DNA of 47,627 nt from an uncultured Alphaproteobacteria bacterium (GTDB lineage: Bacteria; Pseudomonadota; Alphaproteobacteria; Methylaequorales; Methylaequoraceae), in NCBI GenBank assembly GCA_902526865.1, contig CABZMK010000011.1, positions 1-47,627 on the forward strand. The letters run 5' to 3'. The notes beneath the pieces are model-generated. The model was not told the DNA's origin. It made no database searches and saw nothing but the letters and a program-made list of their open reading frames with translations. The position numbers and the translations under genes were made by a program. Shown here piece by piece: positions 33,613-42,431 of this stretch. The first letter of the stretch is position 1, and every line of letters starts with the position of its first letter.

Positions 33613-33960
33613 TCATTTTAATTTATTGTATTTTGTTGATATTCCTTTGAATAAACTAATAGGGTACTTTCTTTTATTTTTTTTTATTTTTTTAATACAT
33701 ACCTTCTCTAAATCAATTTTTGCAATATCTACGAATCTTAGTAAATATAACATAACGTCCGCAACTTCTTCCTCAATCAGACTTTTTATTTTTTTCTTAA
33801 ACCAAAAATTGGAATTTTCATTTTCCCACTGAAAGATCTCTAGAAGTTCTGACGATTCTAAATTTATTGATATTGCAATATTTTTAAGATTATGAAACTT
33901 TTCCCAGTCTCTTTTCTTAGCGAATTCTCTTAATTCTTTTTGAATTTTCAGTTCATTCAT
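33613..33960 (-). CDS. MazG-like nucleotide pyrophosphohydrolase
   Basis: The 115-residue helical protein has the MazG-family metal motif split over two helices: ESSELLEIFQW (ExxE-like) and EEEVADVMLYLLRF (ExxxD). An FHNLKNIAISINLE segment precedes them. It fits the small all-alpha RS21-C6/MazG-like dNTP or NTP pyrophosphohydrolases. The family members remove aberrant nucleotides. It is 20 nt upstream of the conserved micro-gene and dcd, so nucleotide-pool control may link them. The start is ATG 33958-33960. Confidence 0.85.
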   Translation of the reverse strand: MNELKIQKELREFAKKRDWEKFHNLKNIAISINLESSELLEIFQWENENSNFWFKKKIKSLIEEEVADVMLYLLRFVDIAKIDLEKVCIKKIKKNKRKYPISLFKGISTKYNKLK

Positions 33961-34110
33961 TTATTAGAACTTTCGATAAATATAATATAATGAGTTTGAT
34001 TTGTATACTTATACAACACTTAATCTAAAATATAAAACATAAATGTAATCAAATATTAATTTAAAAAATTGACTTTTAAAAAAATATTTTTTTTTTTTAA
34101 AAATTTGTTA

Positions 34111-35739
34111 ATGTTCAATTGTATGATCGATTTAATTTGGGGAAGATATTCGTTTCTGTTTTACTTATTTATATTATCAGTAATGTCAGGTATTGCTGGA
34201 TTTTTGAATTCGGGTTTCTTTGTAATCTTCTTTTTTAGTTTTTTATTATTTATCATTTCATTAAGAGATTACATGCAAAAAAAAAGATCAATATTATCAA
34301 ATTTTCCACTTCTAGGTAGGTTTAGATTTTTTTTTGAAAGTATAAGACCTGAACTAAGGCAATATTACTGGGAAACCGATGATGAAGAGGTTCCATATTC
34401 TCGCAACCAGAGGAGTATGGTTTATCAAAGATCAAAAAATATTGACGGTGTGCGACCTTTTGGTTCATTAGAAAAAATGTATAATGACGATTTCGTTTGG
34501 TTAAATCATTCCATTACTCCATCCTCAATCGCAAATAGTGACTTTAGAACAAAAGTTGGAATTGGGAAAAATTCATACAACATGTCTGTACTAAATATTT
34601 CAGGCACTTCCTTCGGAGCTATTTCTCCGCCTGCAATAACATCATTAAACAAAGCTGCGAAACTAGGAAAATTCGCACATAATACTGGAGAGGGTTCAAT
34701 GTCAAAGTATCATGAAAAAGGTGGAGGCGATACCGTATGGCAAATTTCATCAGGGTACTTTGGTTGTAGAAAAAAAAATGGAGATTTTTGCCCACAAAAT
34801 TTTTCAAAAATAGCAAAAAAAGAACAAGTTAAAATGATTGAAATAAAAATTAGTCAGGGCGCAAAACCTGGACATGGGGGAATGCTTTTAGCGCCTAAAG
34901 TAACTAAAGAAATTGCTGAAACAAGGGGTATATCAATGGGAAAAGATTGTATATCACCAGCAAAACATAAAGAATTTTCAAATCCAAATCAGCTGATAGA
35001 TTTTGTTAAAAAACTTAGAAAACTCTCTGGTAATAAACCTGTAGGAGTTAAGATGTGTGTTGGGCATCCTTGGGAATTAATATCAATTGTTAAAACAATG
35101 TTTTTAAGAGAAGAATATGTTGATTTTATTACAATTGATGGCGCTGAAGGAGGTACTGGAGCAGCACCGGCAGAATTCACTGATCACCTTGGATCACCAC
35201 TTAAAGATGCTATAGTTTTTGTAGATAATGCTTTAGTTGGATCCAATCTCAGAGAAAAAGTTAAGATTGGAGTTTCAGGAAAAATAGTTTCGGCATTTGA
35301 CATTGCGCATATGTGTTCTTTAGGAGCAGATTGGATAAATATGGCAAGACCATTTATGTTTTCAATTGGTTGCATACAATGCAGATCTTGTCACACAGGC
35401 GAATGTCCAACAGGTATCGCAACCATGGATCCAATGAGATATAGAGCGATTGATATTGATGACAGATCTCAAAGAGCTTTAAATTTTCATAAGAATACAT
35501 TATTTGTTTTTAAAGAACTATTAGAGTCGGTCGGAGTTAAACATCCCTCAGAGCTTAATAGAAGGCATATTGTAAGAAGATTATCAGAGAGCGAAATTCG
35601 ATTGGCTGATCAAATTTATCCAAAAGCAGAAAAAGGTGAATTAATAAAAAAAGGCAAGCTAAATGTAGAAGATCCAAGACTAAATGTATATTGGAACAAA
35701 GTTTCTTCGAAAAGTTTTAATTATATTCAAAAAAATTAG
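34111..35739 (+). CDS. FMN-binding glutamate synthase family protein, membrane-anchored
   Basis: This large protein (542 residues from ATG 34111) has two N-terminal membrane spans (about 14-30 and 33-50), then a glutamate-synthase-type FMN barrel: SGTSFGAISPPAI, NTGEGSMS, KISQGAKPGHGG, GAEGGTGAAPAEF and a cysteine cluster CIQCRSCHTGECPTGIAT for an iron-sulfur centre. It lacks the amidotransferase domain of true GltB. The family's reaction is not settled. TTG 34069 and ATG 34123 are other possible starts; none has a good ribosome binding site. It stands alone, downstream of a divergent region. Confidence 0.85.
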   Translation: MFNCMIDLIWGRYSFLFYLFILSVMSGIAGFLNSGFFVIFFFSFLLFIISLRDYMQKKRSILSNFPLLGRFRFFFESIRPELRQYYWETDDEEVPYSRNQRSMVYQRSKNIDGVRPFGSLEKMYNDDFVWLNHSITPSSIANSDFRTKVGIGKNSYNMSVLNISGTSFGAISPPAITSLNKAAKLGKFAHNTGEGSMSKYHEKGGGDTVWQISSGYFGCRKKNGDFCPQNFSKIAKKEQVKMIEIKISQGAKPGHGGMLLAPKVTKEIAETRGISMGKDCISPAKHKEFSNPNQLIDFVKKLRKLSGNKPVGVKMCVGHPWELISIVKTMFLREEYVDFITIDGAEGGTGAAPAEFTDHLGSPLKDAIVFVDNALVGSNLREKVKIGVSGKIVSAFDIAHMCSLGADWINMARPFMFSIGCIQCRSCHTGECPTGIATMDPMRYRAIDIDDRSQRALNFHKNTLFVFKELLESVGVKHPSELNRRHIVRRLSESEIRLADQIYPKAEKGELIKKGKLNVEDPRLNVYWNKVSSKSFNYIQKN

Positions 35740-35845
35740 TTTATAATTAATTTCTTTTGTAAAAAAATCTTTTAGTTAAAGTAAAATTTTCTATTGGACA
35801 TGATGAGTCAATTATTATTTAAAAAAAATTTCTTCTTTTTTTCTA

Positions 35846-35919
35846 GCCCTCTTAGTTTAATAGTAAAACAGGGTCTTGGTAAGACTCAGCCACTGGAGCG
35901 TAACCAGTAGAGGGCACCA
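35846..35919 (+). tRNA. tRNA-Thr (anticodon GGT) with unusual T-loop and D-loop
   Basis: A 74-nt cloverleaf with encoded CCA: acceptor GCCCTCT/AGAGGGC (perfect), D-stem GTTT/AAAC, anticodon stem GGGTC/GACTC with loop TTGGTAA (anticodon GGT at 35878-35880), and T-stem ACTGG/CCAGT (perfect). The T-loop (35897-35903) is AGCGTAA rather than TTCRAAT, and the D-loop (35859-35865) is AATAGTA, lacking the GG pair. Stems are intact and A14, A21, G53-C61 and C56 are kept, so it is probably functional. It ends 2 nt before the symporter start codon. Confidence 0.85.
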
Positions 35920-35921
35920 TA

Positions 35922-37133
35922 ATGAAGAAAAGTTTAACAGAGAAAATATTTATTGGTTTTGTATCAGGAATAATTTTTGGTTTGTTATTAGGAATAATTT
36001 CTATTCCTTCATTATATGAAGACACAATTGTATTATTGCTCTCATTTGGTGGTGACATTTTTCTCAAATTGATTAAAATGCTGGTGGTTCCCATTGTTTT
36101 CTTTTCTTTGATTAATGGTGTCGCGAATCTTCAGAATATTAGTTCTCTAGGAAGAATTGGCATAAAGTCTATAATTATATATATAACTACAACTTTTTTA
36201 GCAATATCAATTTCTCTGTTTTTTGCAAACTTATTCCAACCAGGTAATGAAATAGACACTAACTTTGAAACAAATAATATAAATGTTTCTAATCCTCCAT
36301 CATTTTTAGAAATTTTATTAAATATAATTCCAAACAACCCCTTTGATTCTTTAGTAAAAGGAGAGATGTTACAAGTAATTTTCTTTGCAATTTTAATTGG
36401 AGGTGCTTTATCATCTACTAAAGGAAGCGAAACTTTAAAAAAATTTTTTGTTGATTTTAACAATATTATCATGAAGGTACTTTCCTTTGTAATGTTAGTT
36501 GCTCCTGCAGGTATTTTTTGCCTTATTGCTAAAACTTTCGCAACGCAGGGCTTATCTTCAATTATTGAATTAATTAAATATTTTCTTCTTGTTATTTTTG
36601 TTCTTTTCTTTCATGCTTCAGTTGTTTACTTTCCAGTAATTAAATTCTATGGAAAATTAAATTTAAAAAAGTTTTTCTCTGGAATCAAAGAGGCATTATT
36701 GTTCTCTTTTTCAACATCTAGTAGTAGTGCAACAATACCAATCACACTACAATGTGTTAAAAATAAATTTTCTGTAAGAGAAAACATAGCATCCTTCACA
36801 ATTCCGCTCGGAGCAACTATCAATATGGATGGTACTGCAATTATGCAAGGAATAGCAACAGTTTTTATTGCGAATTTATACGGTATTGATTTGTTTTTTA
36901 CTGATTATATTTCGATAATATTAACCGCTACACTCGCTTCAATTGGAACTGCGGGAGTACCTGGTGTAGGTATTATAATGTTAGGTATGGTTTTAAATCA
37001 AGTTGGCTTACCATTAGAAGGTATCGCTATCGTTATGGGTGTAGATAGATTTTTAGATATGTTGAGAACATGTGTTAATGTTACTGGTGATGCCATGGTC
37101 TCGATTGTAATAAATAAAAGTGAAAAAAAATGA
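35922..37133 (+). CDS. Dicarboxylate/amino acid:cation symporter (DAACS family)
   Basis: The 403-residue membrane protein has about eight hydrophobic spans and two re-entrant loops. It carries the serine-rich loop FSFSTSSSSATIPIT near residue 267 and the TINMDGTAIMQG motif near residue 300, followed by GTAGVPGVG. These are hallmarks of the GltP/DctA group that import glutamate, aspartate or C4-dicarboxylates with Na+ or H+. The cation and substrate are not determined. The ATG follows tRNA-Thr by 2 nt with no Shine-Dalgarno sequence other than tRNA. Its stop overlaps the next micro-gene (ATGA). Confidence 0.93.
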   Translation: MKKSLTEKIFIGFVSGIIFGLLLGIISIPSLYEDTIVLLLSFGGDIFLKLIKMLVVPIVFFSLINGVANLQNISSLGRIGIKSIIIYITTTFLAISISLFFANLFQPGNEIDTNFETNNINVSNPPSFLEILLNIIPNNPFDSLVKGEMLQVIFFAILIGGALSSTKGSETLKKFFVDFNNIIMKVLSFVMLVAPAGIFCLIAKTFATQGLSSIIELIKYFLLVIFVLFFHASVVYFPVIKFYGKLNLKKFFSGIKEALLFSFSTSSSSATIPITLQCVKNKFSVRENIASFTIPLGATINMDGTAIMQGIATVFIANLYGIDLFFTDYISIILTATLASIGTAGVPGVGIIMLGMVLNQVGLPLEGIAIVMGVDRFLDMLRTCVNVTGDAMVSIVINKSEKK

Positions 37134-37309
37134 AATGGTTTGAAATTGAATTGGAAATTCCTATTTATGGAAAAAGCTTCGAAATTGTCCAAGCGTTCGA
37201 CTCTGAAACAGCAATTCAAATTGCAATCAAAAAAACTGTTGATCAATACAATATACTGAGTCAAAGTGTTTCAATAATTTTTGTTAAAGAAATTAATAAT
37301 CAAATTTAA
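37130..37309 (+). CDS. Small hypothetical protein coupled to the symporter, 59 aa
   Basis: A 59-codon frame starts at ATG 37130-37132 within the stop codon of the symporter gene (ATGA), a typical translational coupling. The product, beginning MKWFEIELEIPIYGKSFEIV, shows an alternating strand pattern then a helix (DSETAIQIAIKKTVDQY) and a closing strand. The pattern looks like a small folded alpha/beta domain. I recognise no family. Its 3' end overlaps dihydroorotase on the other strand by 17 nt. Confidence 0.7.
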   Translation: MKWFEIELEIPIYGKSFEIVQAFDSETAIQIAIKKTVDQYNILSQSVSIIFVKEINNQI

Positions 37310-38624
37310 GTTTTTGTCCCTGTGGGACAGGAATAACTTCATTTTCAGACATAGCTACCTTTCCATTCACAATTGTAAAGATAGGCATACCTTGTACAAC
37401 AACATTATCGTAGGGCGTCCACTTTGATTTACTCTGAATCCAATTATTTGTAATTCTAAATTTTTTATTCATATCAATAACAGTCAAATCTGCATCATAT
37501 CCGATATCAATTCTTCCTTTATTTAGAACTTTGTATATATTACAAGGATTGGTGCATAGCAATCTAACTAAATCAAAAATTGAAAGTTTTTTTTTGTTTA
37601 CGAAATCAAGCATTATTGGAAGTAATGTTTGAACTCCTGGCATGCCCGATGGAGAGTTAGGATACTCTTTACTTTTTTCTTCCAACGTATGTGGGGCATG
37701 ATCTGAACCAATTACGTCGATAACACCGGTTTTTACTCCTTGCCAAATAACCTTTGAGTGACTTTTATCTCTTATGGGAGGGTTCATTTGTGCAAGTGTG
37801 CCCAATCTTTCATAACATTCTTGGCTATGGAAAAATAAATGTTGCGGTGTTGCTTCGCATGTAGCGATATCTTTATTGGATTTTAACAAATCAACTTCAT
37901 TTGCGGTTGATAAGTGCAAGATATGTATTTTTTTTTTTGAAGTTCTTGCAGCTTTTAAAAGTCTAGTAGTGCTTATTACAGCTGATTCAACATCTCTTAT
38001 AAAAGGATGATCTGAAACTAAGATTTTTTTATTTAAGAAATCTTTTTTTCTTTGTTTTAATCTAAATTCATCTTCACTATGAACTGCAACTGTTTTTTTG
38101 GCGCGTTTTAAAATTTTAATTATGCTTTCATCATCTTCTACTAATAGATCACCTGTAGAGGAACCCATAAAAATCTTTACACCGCAACAACCTGAGAAAC
38201 TTTCTAATTCATTTATTTCTTCTATATTTTCTCTAGTAGCTCCTATAAAAAAACTGAAATTACAAAAACCACTTTTTTCAGCAATTTTAAATTTATTAGT
38301 AAGTTCTTTAAGATTTGTGGTAGGTGGTTTAGTATTTGGCATTTCAAAGATTGAAGTTACTCCACCCAAAACAGCACCCATTGTACCATGAAAAATATCT
38401 TCTTTGTGCGTTAATCCAGGTTCTCTAAAATGAACTTGAGTATCAATTGCACCTGGAATAACTAATAGGTTCTTTATATTGATAATCTTTTTTGATGAAC
38501 TTCTACTTAAATCTCCTATTGCATTAATTTTAGAATCACAAATTCCAATGTCCAACTCTTCAATTTTATTATTAGGTAAGACAACACTTCCACCCTGAAA
38601 AATTATATCCAATGAAACTCCCAT
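37293..38624 (-). CDS. pyrC: Dihydroorotase
   Basis: The 443-residue amidohydrolase has the metal-binding DTQVHFREPGLTHKEDI, the GVTSIFEMPNTKPPT segment and VIGSDHAPHTLEEK. The barrel is completed by SGMPGVQTLLP and a C-terminal cap with GYDADLTVID. It is a class I type enzyme that cyclises carbamoyl aspartate for pyrimidine synthesis. The HxHFREP motif and SDHAPH separate it from allantoinase. It follows asnB-side genes but is separated by 11 nt from the asnB stop, so it probably belongs to another transcript or reads through. Confidence 0.92.
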   Translation of the reverse strand: MGVSLDIIFQGGSVVLPNNKIEELDIGICDSKINAIGDLSRSSSKKIINIKNLLVIPGAIDTQVHFREPGLTHKEDIFHGTMGAVLGGVTSIFEMPNTKPPTTNLKELTNKFKIAEKSGFCNFSFFIGATRENIEEINELESFSGCCGVKIFMGSSTGDLLVEDDESIIKILKRAKKTVAVHSEDEFRLKQRKKDFLNKKILVSDHPFIRDVESAVISTTRLLKAARTSKKKIHILHLSTANEVDLLKSNKDIATCEATPQHLFFHSQECYERLGTLAQMNPPIRDKSHSKVIWQGVKTGVIDVIGSDHAPHTLEEKSKEYPNSPSGMPGVQTLLPIMLDFVNKKKLSIFDLVRLLCTNPCNIYKVLNKGRIDIGYDADLTVIDMNKKFRITNNWIQSKSKWTPYDNVVVQGMPIFTIVNGKVAMSENEVIPVPQGQKLKFDY

Positions 38625-38635
38625 TCTTATATAGC

Positions 38636-40378
38636 TTAGTTACAGTCCGCTAGAATATCAAAAAAATTACCTCTTTTCCTTATTCCCTTGATATTTACAA
38701 GATACCAAGAGGTAAAGAATATTATATGCCAAAGAGGTTTAACAAATTTTTTATTTATTCTTGTAGCATTGCAAATTTTTACTAACTCGTCTTTTGAAAA
38801 ATATTCTTTCAAAAAATCTTGTTTCAATAACAATTCTCGTAAAAAATTAATTTTCTTTGGGATCCATTCATATATTGGAACTGTAAAACCTTTTTTTTTT
38901 TCAAAAAAATTATAATTTTGTATATTTGAATTTAAAAACTCCCTTATGTAAAATTTACTTACACCATTATAAATTTTCTCTTTATCACTAATGTAAAAAA
39001 GTTTGTTAAACAATTTTTTATCTATAAATGGAGTCCTTCCCTCCATCGAAAATGTCATTAAGCATCTATCCAATTTTACAAGAAGATTATTAGGTAACCA
39101 ATTGTAGTAATCAAAAAGTTGAAAACTTTGTAGTCTAGTAACTTTGTTCTTTAAAAAAAAACTATTTAGATTTTTTAACTCGTACTCCCAGTTTTGAAAC
39201 TTTTTACTACCAAGTACATCATTAAATGCACCTTTTGGTAAATAATCTTTTTTCCCAAACAATACTCTTTGACTTTTTTTATAACGTCCATACCCTCCAA
39301 ACAGTTCGTCACCTCCTTCACCCGTTAAAGCAACTTTATATTTTTTTGAAGCGATTGACGCTAGTTTTAGGGTTGGTAAAATTGCATAATCGGCAACTGG
39401 CTCATCTATTTTTTCAGCTGCTAAGAAAATCCAATTCCAAAAATCATCCTCAGAAAATTTAACTTTTACTAAATCTACATTATATGTTTGAGTTATTTTT
39501 TCTAAACTTTTAGAAGTATCTTCATCAAAAAAGATTGAATATGCAGTAACATTCTCTTTTTTGAGTTGTTGTACATAATGTAAAAGAAGCATTGAATCAA
39601 TTCCACCTGAGAAAAAAATACAATAAGGCACATCACTTCTAAGATGACTTGACACAGATTCTCTTAGGCTTTTGTCTAAAGAAGCAATTAATTCGGCGTC
39701 ATTAATACTTTTCTTTTTCTGAGTAAAAGTACTACGAAAACTTTTTATTATCTTACCTCTTTTAATTACAAGAATTTGTCCAGGCGCAACTCTCTGAATT
39801 CCTTCATATAGTGTTTCGGTTCCAGAAGAGTATTGCAATTGCATATATTCGAATAATTTCCAAACATTAATGTTAGGAATTGATTTTTTTAATGAAACAA
39901 TTGCTTTAGTTTCTGAACAAAATACAATTCCGTTTTTCATCAAACTGAAATAAAGAGGCTTGATACCAAATTCATCTCTACCAATAATTACTTCATCACG
40001 TTTTTTATCATAAATTATAAATGCGTACATGCCTCTTAAAAGTTTTAATCCATCAATCCCATTGCGGTCATATAATGCCAAAATCGACTCAGAGTCGGAA
40101 TTTGTGACAAATTTATATGTTCGATTTTTTTTTCTTATTTCAGGGTCATTGTAAATTTCACCATTAGCCACTATAACATATCTCTTATTTTGAATTGGCT
40201 GATTGCCTCCTTTTATGTCTACAATAGACAATCTTGTATGAATTAAATCCAAATGTGGATTTTTAAAAAATCCTGAGTTTTCTGGACCTCTATGAGAGAG
40301 ATATCTTTCTGTATTAAAAAATCGTTTTGAAATTTTTTGATCAGGTTTGATATATGAAAAACCAGCTATTCCGCACAT
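38636..40378 (-). CDS. asnB: Asparagine synthase (glutamine-hydrolysing), polysaccharide-cluster type
   Basis: The 580-residue protein has an N-terminal class II amidotransferase (MCGIAGFSY, Cys2 nucleophile; LSHRGPENSG; VANGEIYN) and a C-terminal PP-loop synthetase (FFSGGIDSMLLLHY near 255; ALTGEGGDELFGGYGRY). It forms asparagine from aspartate, ATP and glutamine. In operons with glycosyltransferases, this family is often thought to amidate sugar acids rather than serve protein synthesis. It overlaps the upstream GT4 gene by 13 nt. Which role it has here is inference. Confidence 0.9.
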   Translation of the reverse strand: MCGIAGFSYIKPDQKISKRFFNTERYLSHRGPENSGFFKNPHLDLIHTRLSIVDIKGGNQPIQNKRYVIVANGEIYNDPEIRKKNRTYKFVTNSDSESILALYDRNGIDGLKLLRGMYAFIIYDKKRDEVIIGRDEFGIKPLYFSLMKNGIVFCSETKAIVSLKKSIPNINVWKLFEYMQLQYSSGTETLYEGIQRVAPGQILVIKRGKIIKSFRSTFTQKKKSINDAELIASLDKSLRESVSSHLRSDVPYCIFFSGGIDSMLLLHYVQQLKKENVTAYSIFFDEDTSKSLEKITQTYNVDLVKVKFSEDDFWNWIFLAAEKIDEPVADYAILPTLKLASIASKKYKVALTGEGGDELFGGYGRYKKSQRVLFGKKDYLPKGAFNDVLGSKKFQNWEYELKNLNSFFLKNKVTRLQSFQLFDYYNWLPNNLLVKLDRCLMTFSMEGRTPFIDKKLFNKLFYISDKEKIYNGVSKFYIREFLNSNIQNYNFFEKKKGFTVPIYEWIPKKINFLRELLLKQDFLKEYFSKDELVKICNATRINKKFVKPLWHIIFFTSWYLVNIKGIRKRGNFFDILADCN

Positions 40379-41418
40379 GATTTTATTATTCTCCTAAAAA
40401 AACTTAAATAATTAGAAACTATAACTTCTTCAGAATAACTTTTTTTGTAAACATTATAAGCATTAATAACAATTTTTCTTTTTAATTTTTTATCTGAATT
40501 TAAATTCTTAATCTTACTCACCAAATCAAATGTATTATCTTTTTCAAATTTCATTCCAGTCGATTTATGTTTTACAATTCTACCTGGACCACCAACATCG
40601 GAAACAACTACTGGTATTTTATGCGCCCACCCCTCTATCACAATATTTCCAAATGGCTCATGTCTGGACGGGCATACAAGAATAGAGCATTTATTTAAAA
40701 ATTCTGATATGTTATCACTCCATTCGAAAATTTTAACTCTTGACATTAAATCAAATTTTTTAATTAAAATTTCGTATTGAGATTTCAATTCACCCTCTCC
40801 AACAATAAATAATCTGAATTTAGGTAAAAAAGGCATTGCCTTTATAAGAATATCTATAGCCTTATTAGGATGAAATCTACCCATACAAAGAATAATTCTA
40901 TCTTTATTAATTTTTGATTTTGTTTTATCTATTTTATTTTGAGATACAAAGTTAGGTATCAATTCAACCTTATTTTTATCCCATCCTTTGGATATTACAT
41001 ATTTCTTCAAGTCAGAAGTGTTTGTAATTAAATAATCACATTTTGTATAATTTTTAATTTTATAATATCCACCTAATCTGCCAACAGTTATTTCATTGTT
41101 AATTTTTATATTTGGAATTACACTAGAGGCTCTATTCATCCAACTTAAAAGGATATTTGGTTTGTATTCCCTGATGATCTTTTCAATTTTAAACGTACAA
41201 AATGGGTTCAATTTATGAAAAAAATTTATTTTTTCTATTTCTTTTATTCCATCTATAAATTTCTTTGATCTATTTCTATTGTTTCGTATTATTATTTTTT
41301 GCTCAATTTTGTCACATTTTTCAAAAGATAAAGCGAGTCTCTCAAAAAACAGCTCGGCACCTCCATATTTAGAACCAGAAATTATATTTAATATTTTTAT
41401 TTTAGGACTTTTAACCAT
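40366..41418 (-). CDS. Family 4 glycosyltransferase
   Basis: This GT-B enzyme (350 residues from ATG 41418; a 357-residue form starts at 41439) has an N-terminal Rossmann half beginning KILNIISGSKYGGAELFFERL. The C-terminal half has ILCMGRFHPNKAIDILIKAM and VCPSRHEPFGNIVIEGWAHKIPVVVSDVGG (in pieces), the donor-binding E-x7-E motif of the GT4 family. It probably adds one sugar of a cell-surface glycan. The substrate is unknown. It overlaps asnB and the other GT4 gene, as the operon does throughout. Confidence 0.88.
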   Translation of the reverse strand: MVKSPKIKILNIISGSKYGGAELFFERLALSFEKCDKIEQKIIIRNNRNRSKKFIDGIKEIEKINFFHKLNPFCTFKIEKIIREYKPNILLSWMNRASSVIPNIKINNEITVGRLGGYYKIKNYTKCDYLITNTSDLKKYVISKGWDKNKVELIPNFVSQNKIDKTKSKINKDRIILCMGRFHPNKAIDILIKAMPFLPKFRLFIVGEGELKSQYEILIKKFDLMSRVKIFEWSDNISEFLNKCSILVCPSRHEPFGNIVIEGWAHKIPVVVSDVGGPGRIVKHKSTGMKFEKDNTFDLVSKIKNLNSDKKLKRKIVINAYNVYKKSYSEEVIVSNYLSFFRRIIKSCAE

Positions 41419-42431
41419 TTTTTTGCAATTTGTGACCAATTGTAATAATTTTTATGCTTTAGCGACTCAATATTCATTTTTTGCCATAAATTGTCGTTAT
41501 TGAGTAAATTTATTGTACTAAAACTGAAATCTTTATCATCTTTGCATACAAAACCTGTTTTTTTATTTATTACTCTTTCCTTTAAGCATCCATAATTTCC
41601 TACAACAGCAGGAACACCAAGCATTTGAGATTCTGCCACTGCCATGCAGAATGTTTCATCATCACTACCTTTATAAACAAATACTCTTGATGATTCTATT
41701 TTTTTAAAAAGCTTTTTTCTTTCAATTGGTTTATGAATAACAACTCCTTTATTTTTTAATGATTTTGCTTTTGTAAGAATTTCTTTCATCTTTTTTGAAT
41801 GTTTTCTTCCAAAAGATCCATAAGTTTCAAAACCAGAATAAACATTCAATTTAGCATTTTTACAATTTGGAAAAATATTTTCTTCCCATTGAGTTAACAA
41901 CCATTCCAAACCTCTCAGAGGATTAGATGTAAATATTGCATCTTTATTTAAATTTTTAGTTCTTTTTTTTTTAAAAAGATAATCATCAATTCCATAAGGT
42001 ATTACAATTCTTGATTTAGCAGGAGCCCACCAGGGATAAGATTTTAGATGATATATACTTGAAAAAATAATTTTGAATTTATGTACAAATAATTTTGATA
42101 AGTATCTGTATTTTAGAAGATATTTAGCAGGATTATGAATCCAAAAAATTCTTTGTTTACATTCTTTTCTGAAATTAAGATATTTATCACCCCTATTAAC
42201 CACCAAAACGTCAAAATCTTCATATTCCAATTCTTTTCCGATTTTTTTCCATTTAACACCGTTTATTAAACCTTGATTAATACAATTATTATAAACAGTC
42301 ACCTTTAATCCAAGTTTAGCTAAACTTTCTACAAGCGAAACAAAAGCTACTTCTGCACCACCAAATGGCTTTTCTCTTAAAACTAGTGAGTCAAATTCAA
42401 CTCCATTATCTATAAATAAAACCCTAGTCAT
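41397..42431 (-). CDS. Family 4 glycosyltransferase-like protein
   Basis: From ATG 42429-42431 the product (344 residues) reads MTRVLFIDNGVEFDSLVL, KPFGGAEVAFVSL, and in the C-terminal half FTSNPLRGLEWLL, RVFVYKGSDDETFCMAVAESQMLGVPAVV (in pieces) and VGNYGCLKERV. It has the GT-B plan with the E-x7-E-like ETFCMAVAESQ motif. Its start overlaps the GT2 stop by 8 nt (ATGACTAG). A longer frame from 42479 is unlikely since it would run back into the GT2 gene. Confidence 0.82.
   Translation of the reverse strand: MTRVLFIDNGVEFDSLVLREKPFGGAEVAFVSLVESLAKLGLKVTVYNNCINQGLINGVKWKKIGKELEYEDFDVLVVNRGDKYLNFRKECKQRIFWIHNPAKYLLKYRYLSKLFVHKFKIIFSSIYHLKSYPWWAPAKSRIVIPYGIDDYLFKKKRTKNLNKDAIFTSNPLRGLEWLLTQWEENIFPNCKNAKLNVYSGFETYGSFGRKHSKKMKEILTKAKSLKNKGVVIHKPIERKKLFKKIESSRVFVYKGSDDETFCMAVAESQMLGVPAVVGNYGCLKERVINKKTGFVCKDDKDFSFSTINLLNNDNLWQKMNIESLKHKNYYNWSQIAKKWLKVLK

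Noticed and set aside
35801-35919. Plus-strand frame running from an ATG near 35802 into tRNA-Thr
   Set aside because: Its second half is the tRNA, whose paired stems explain the sequence better.
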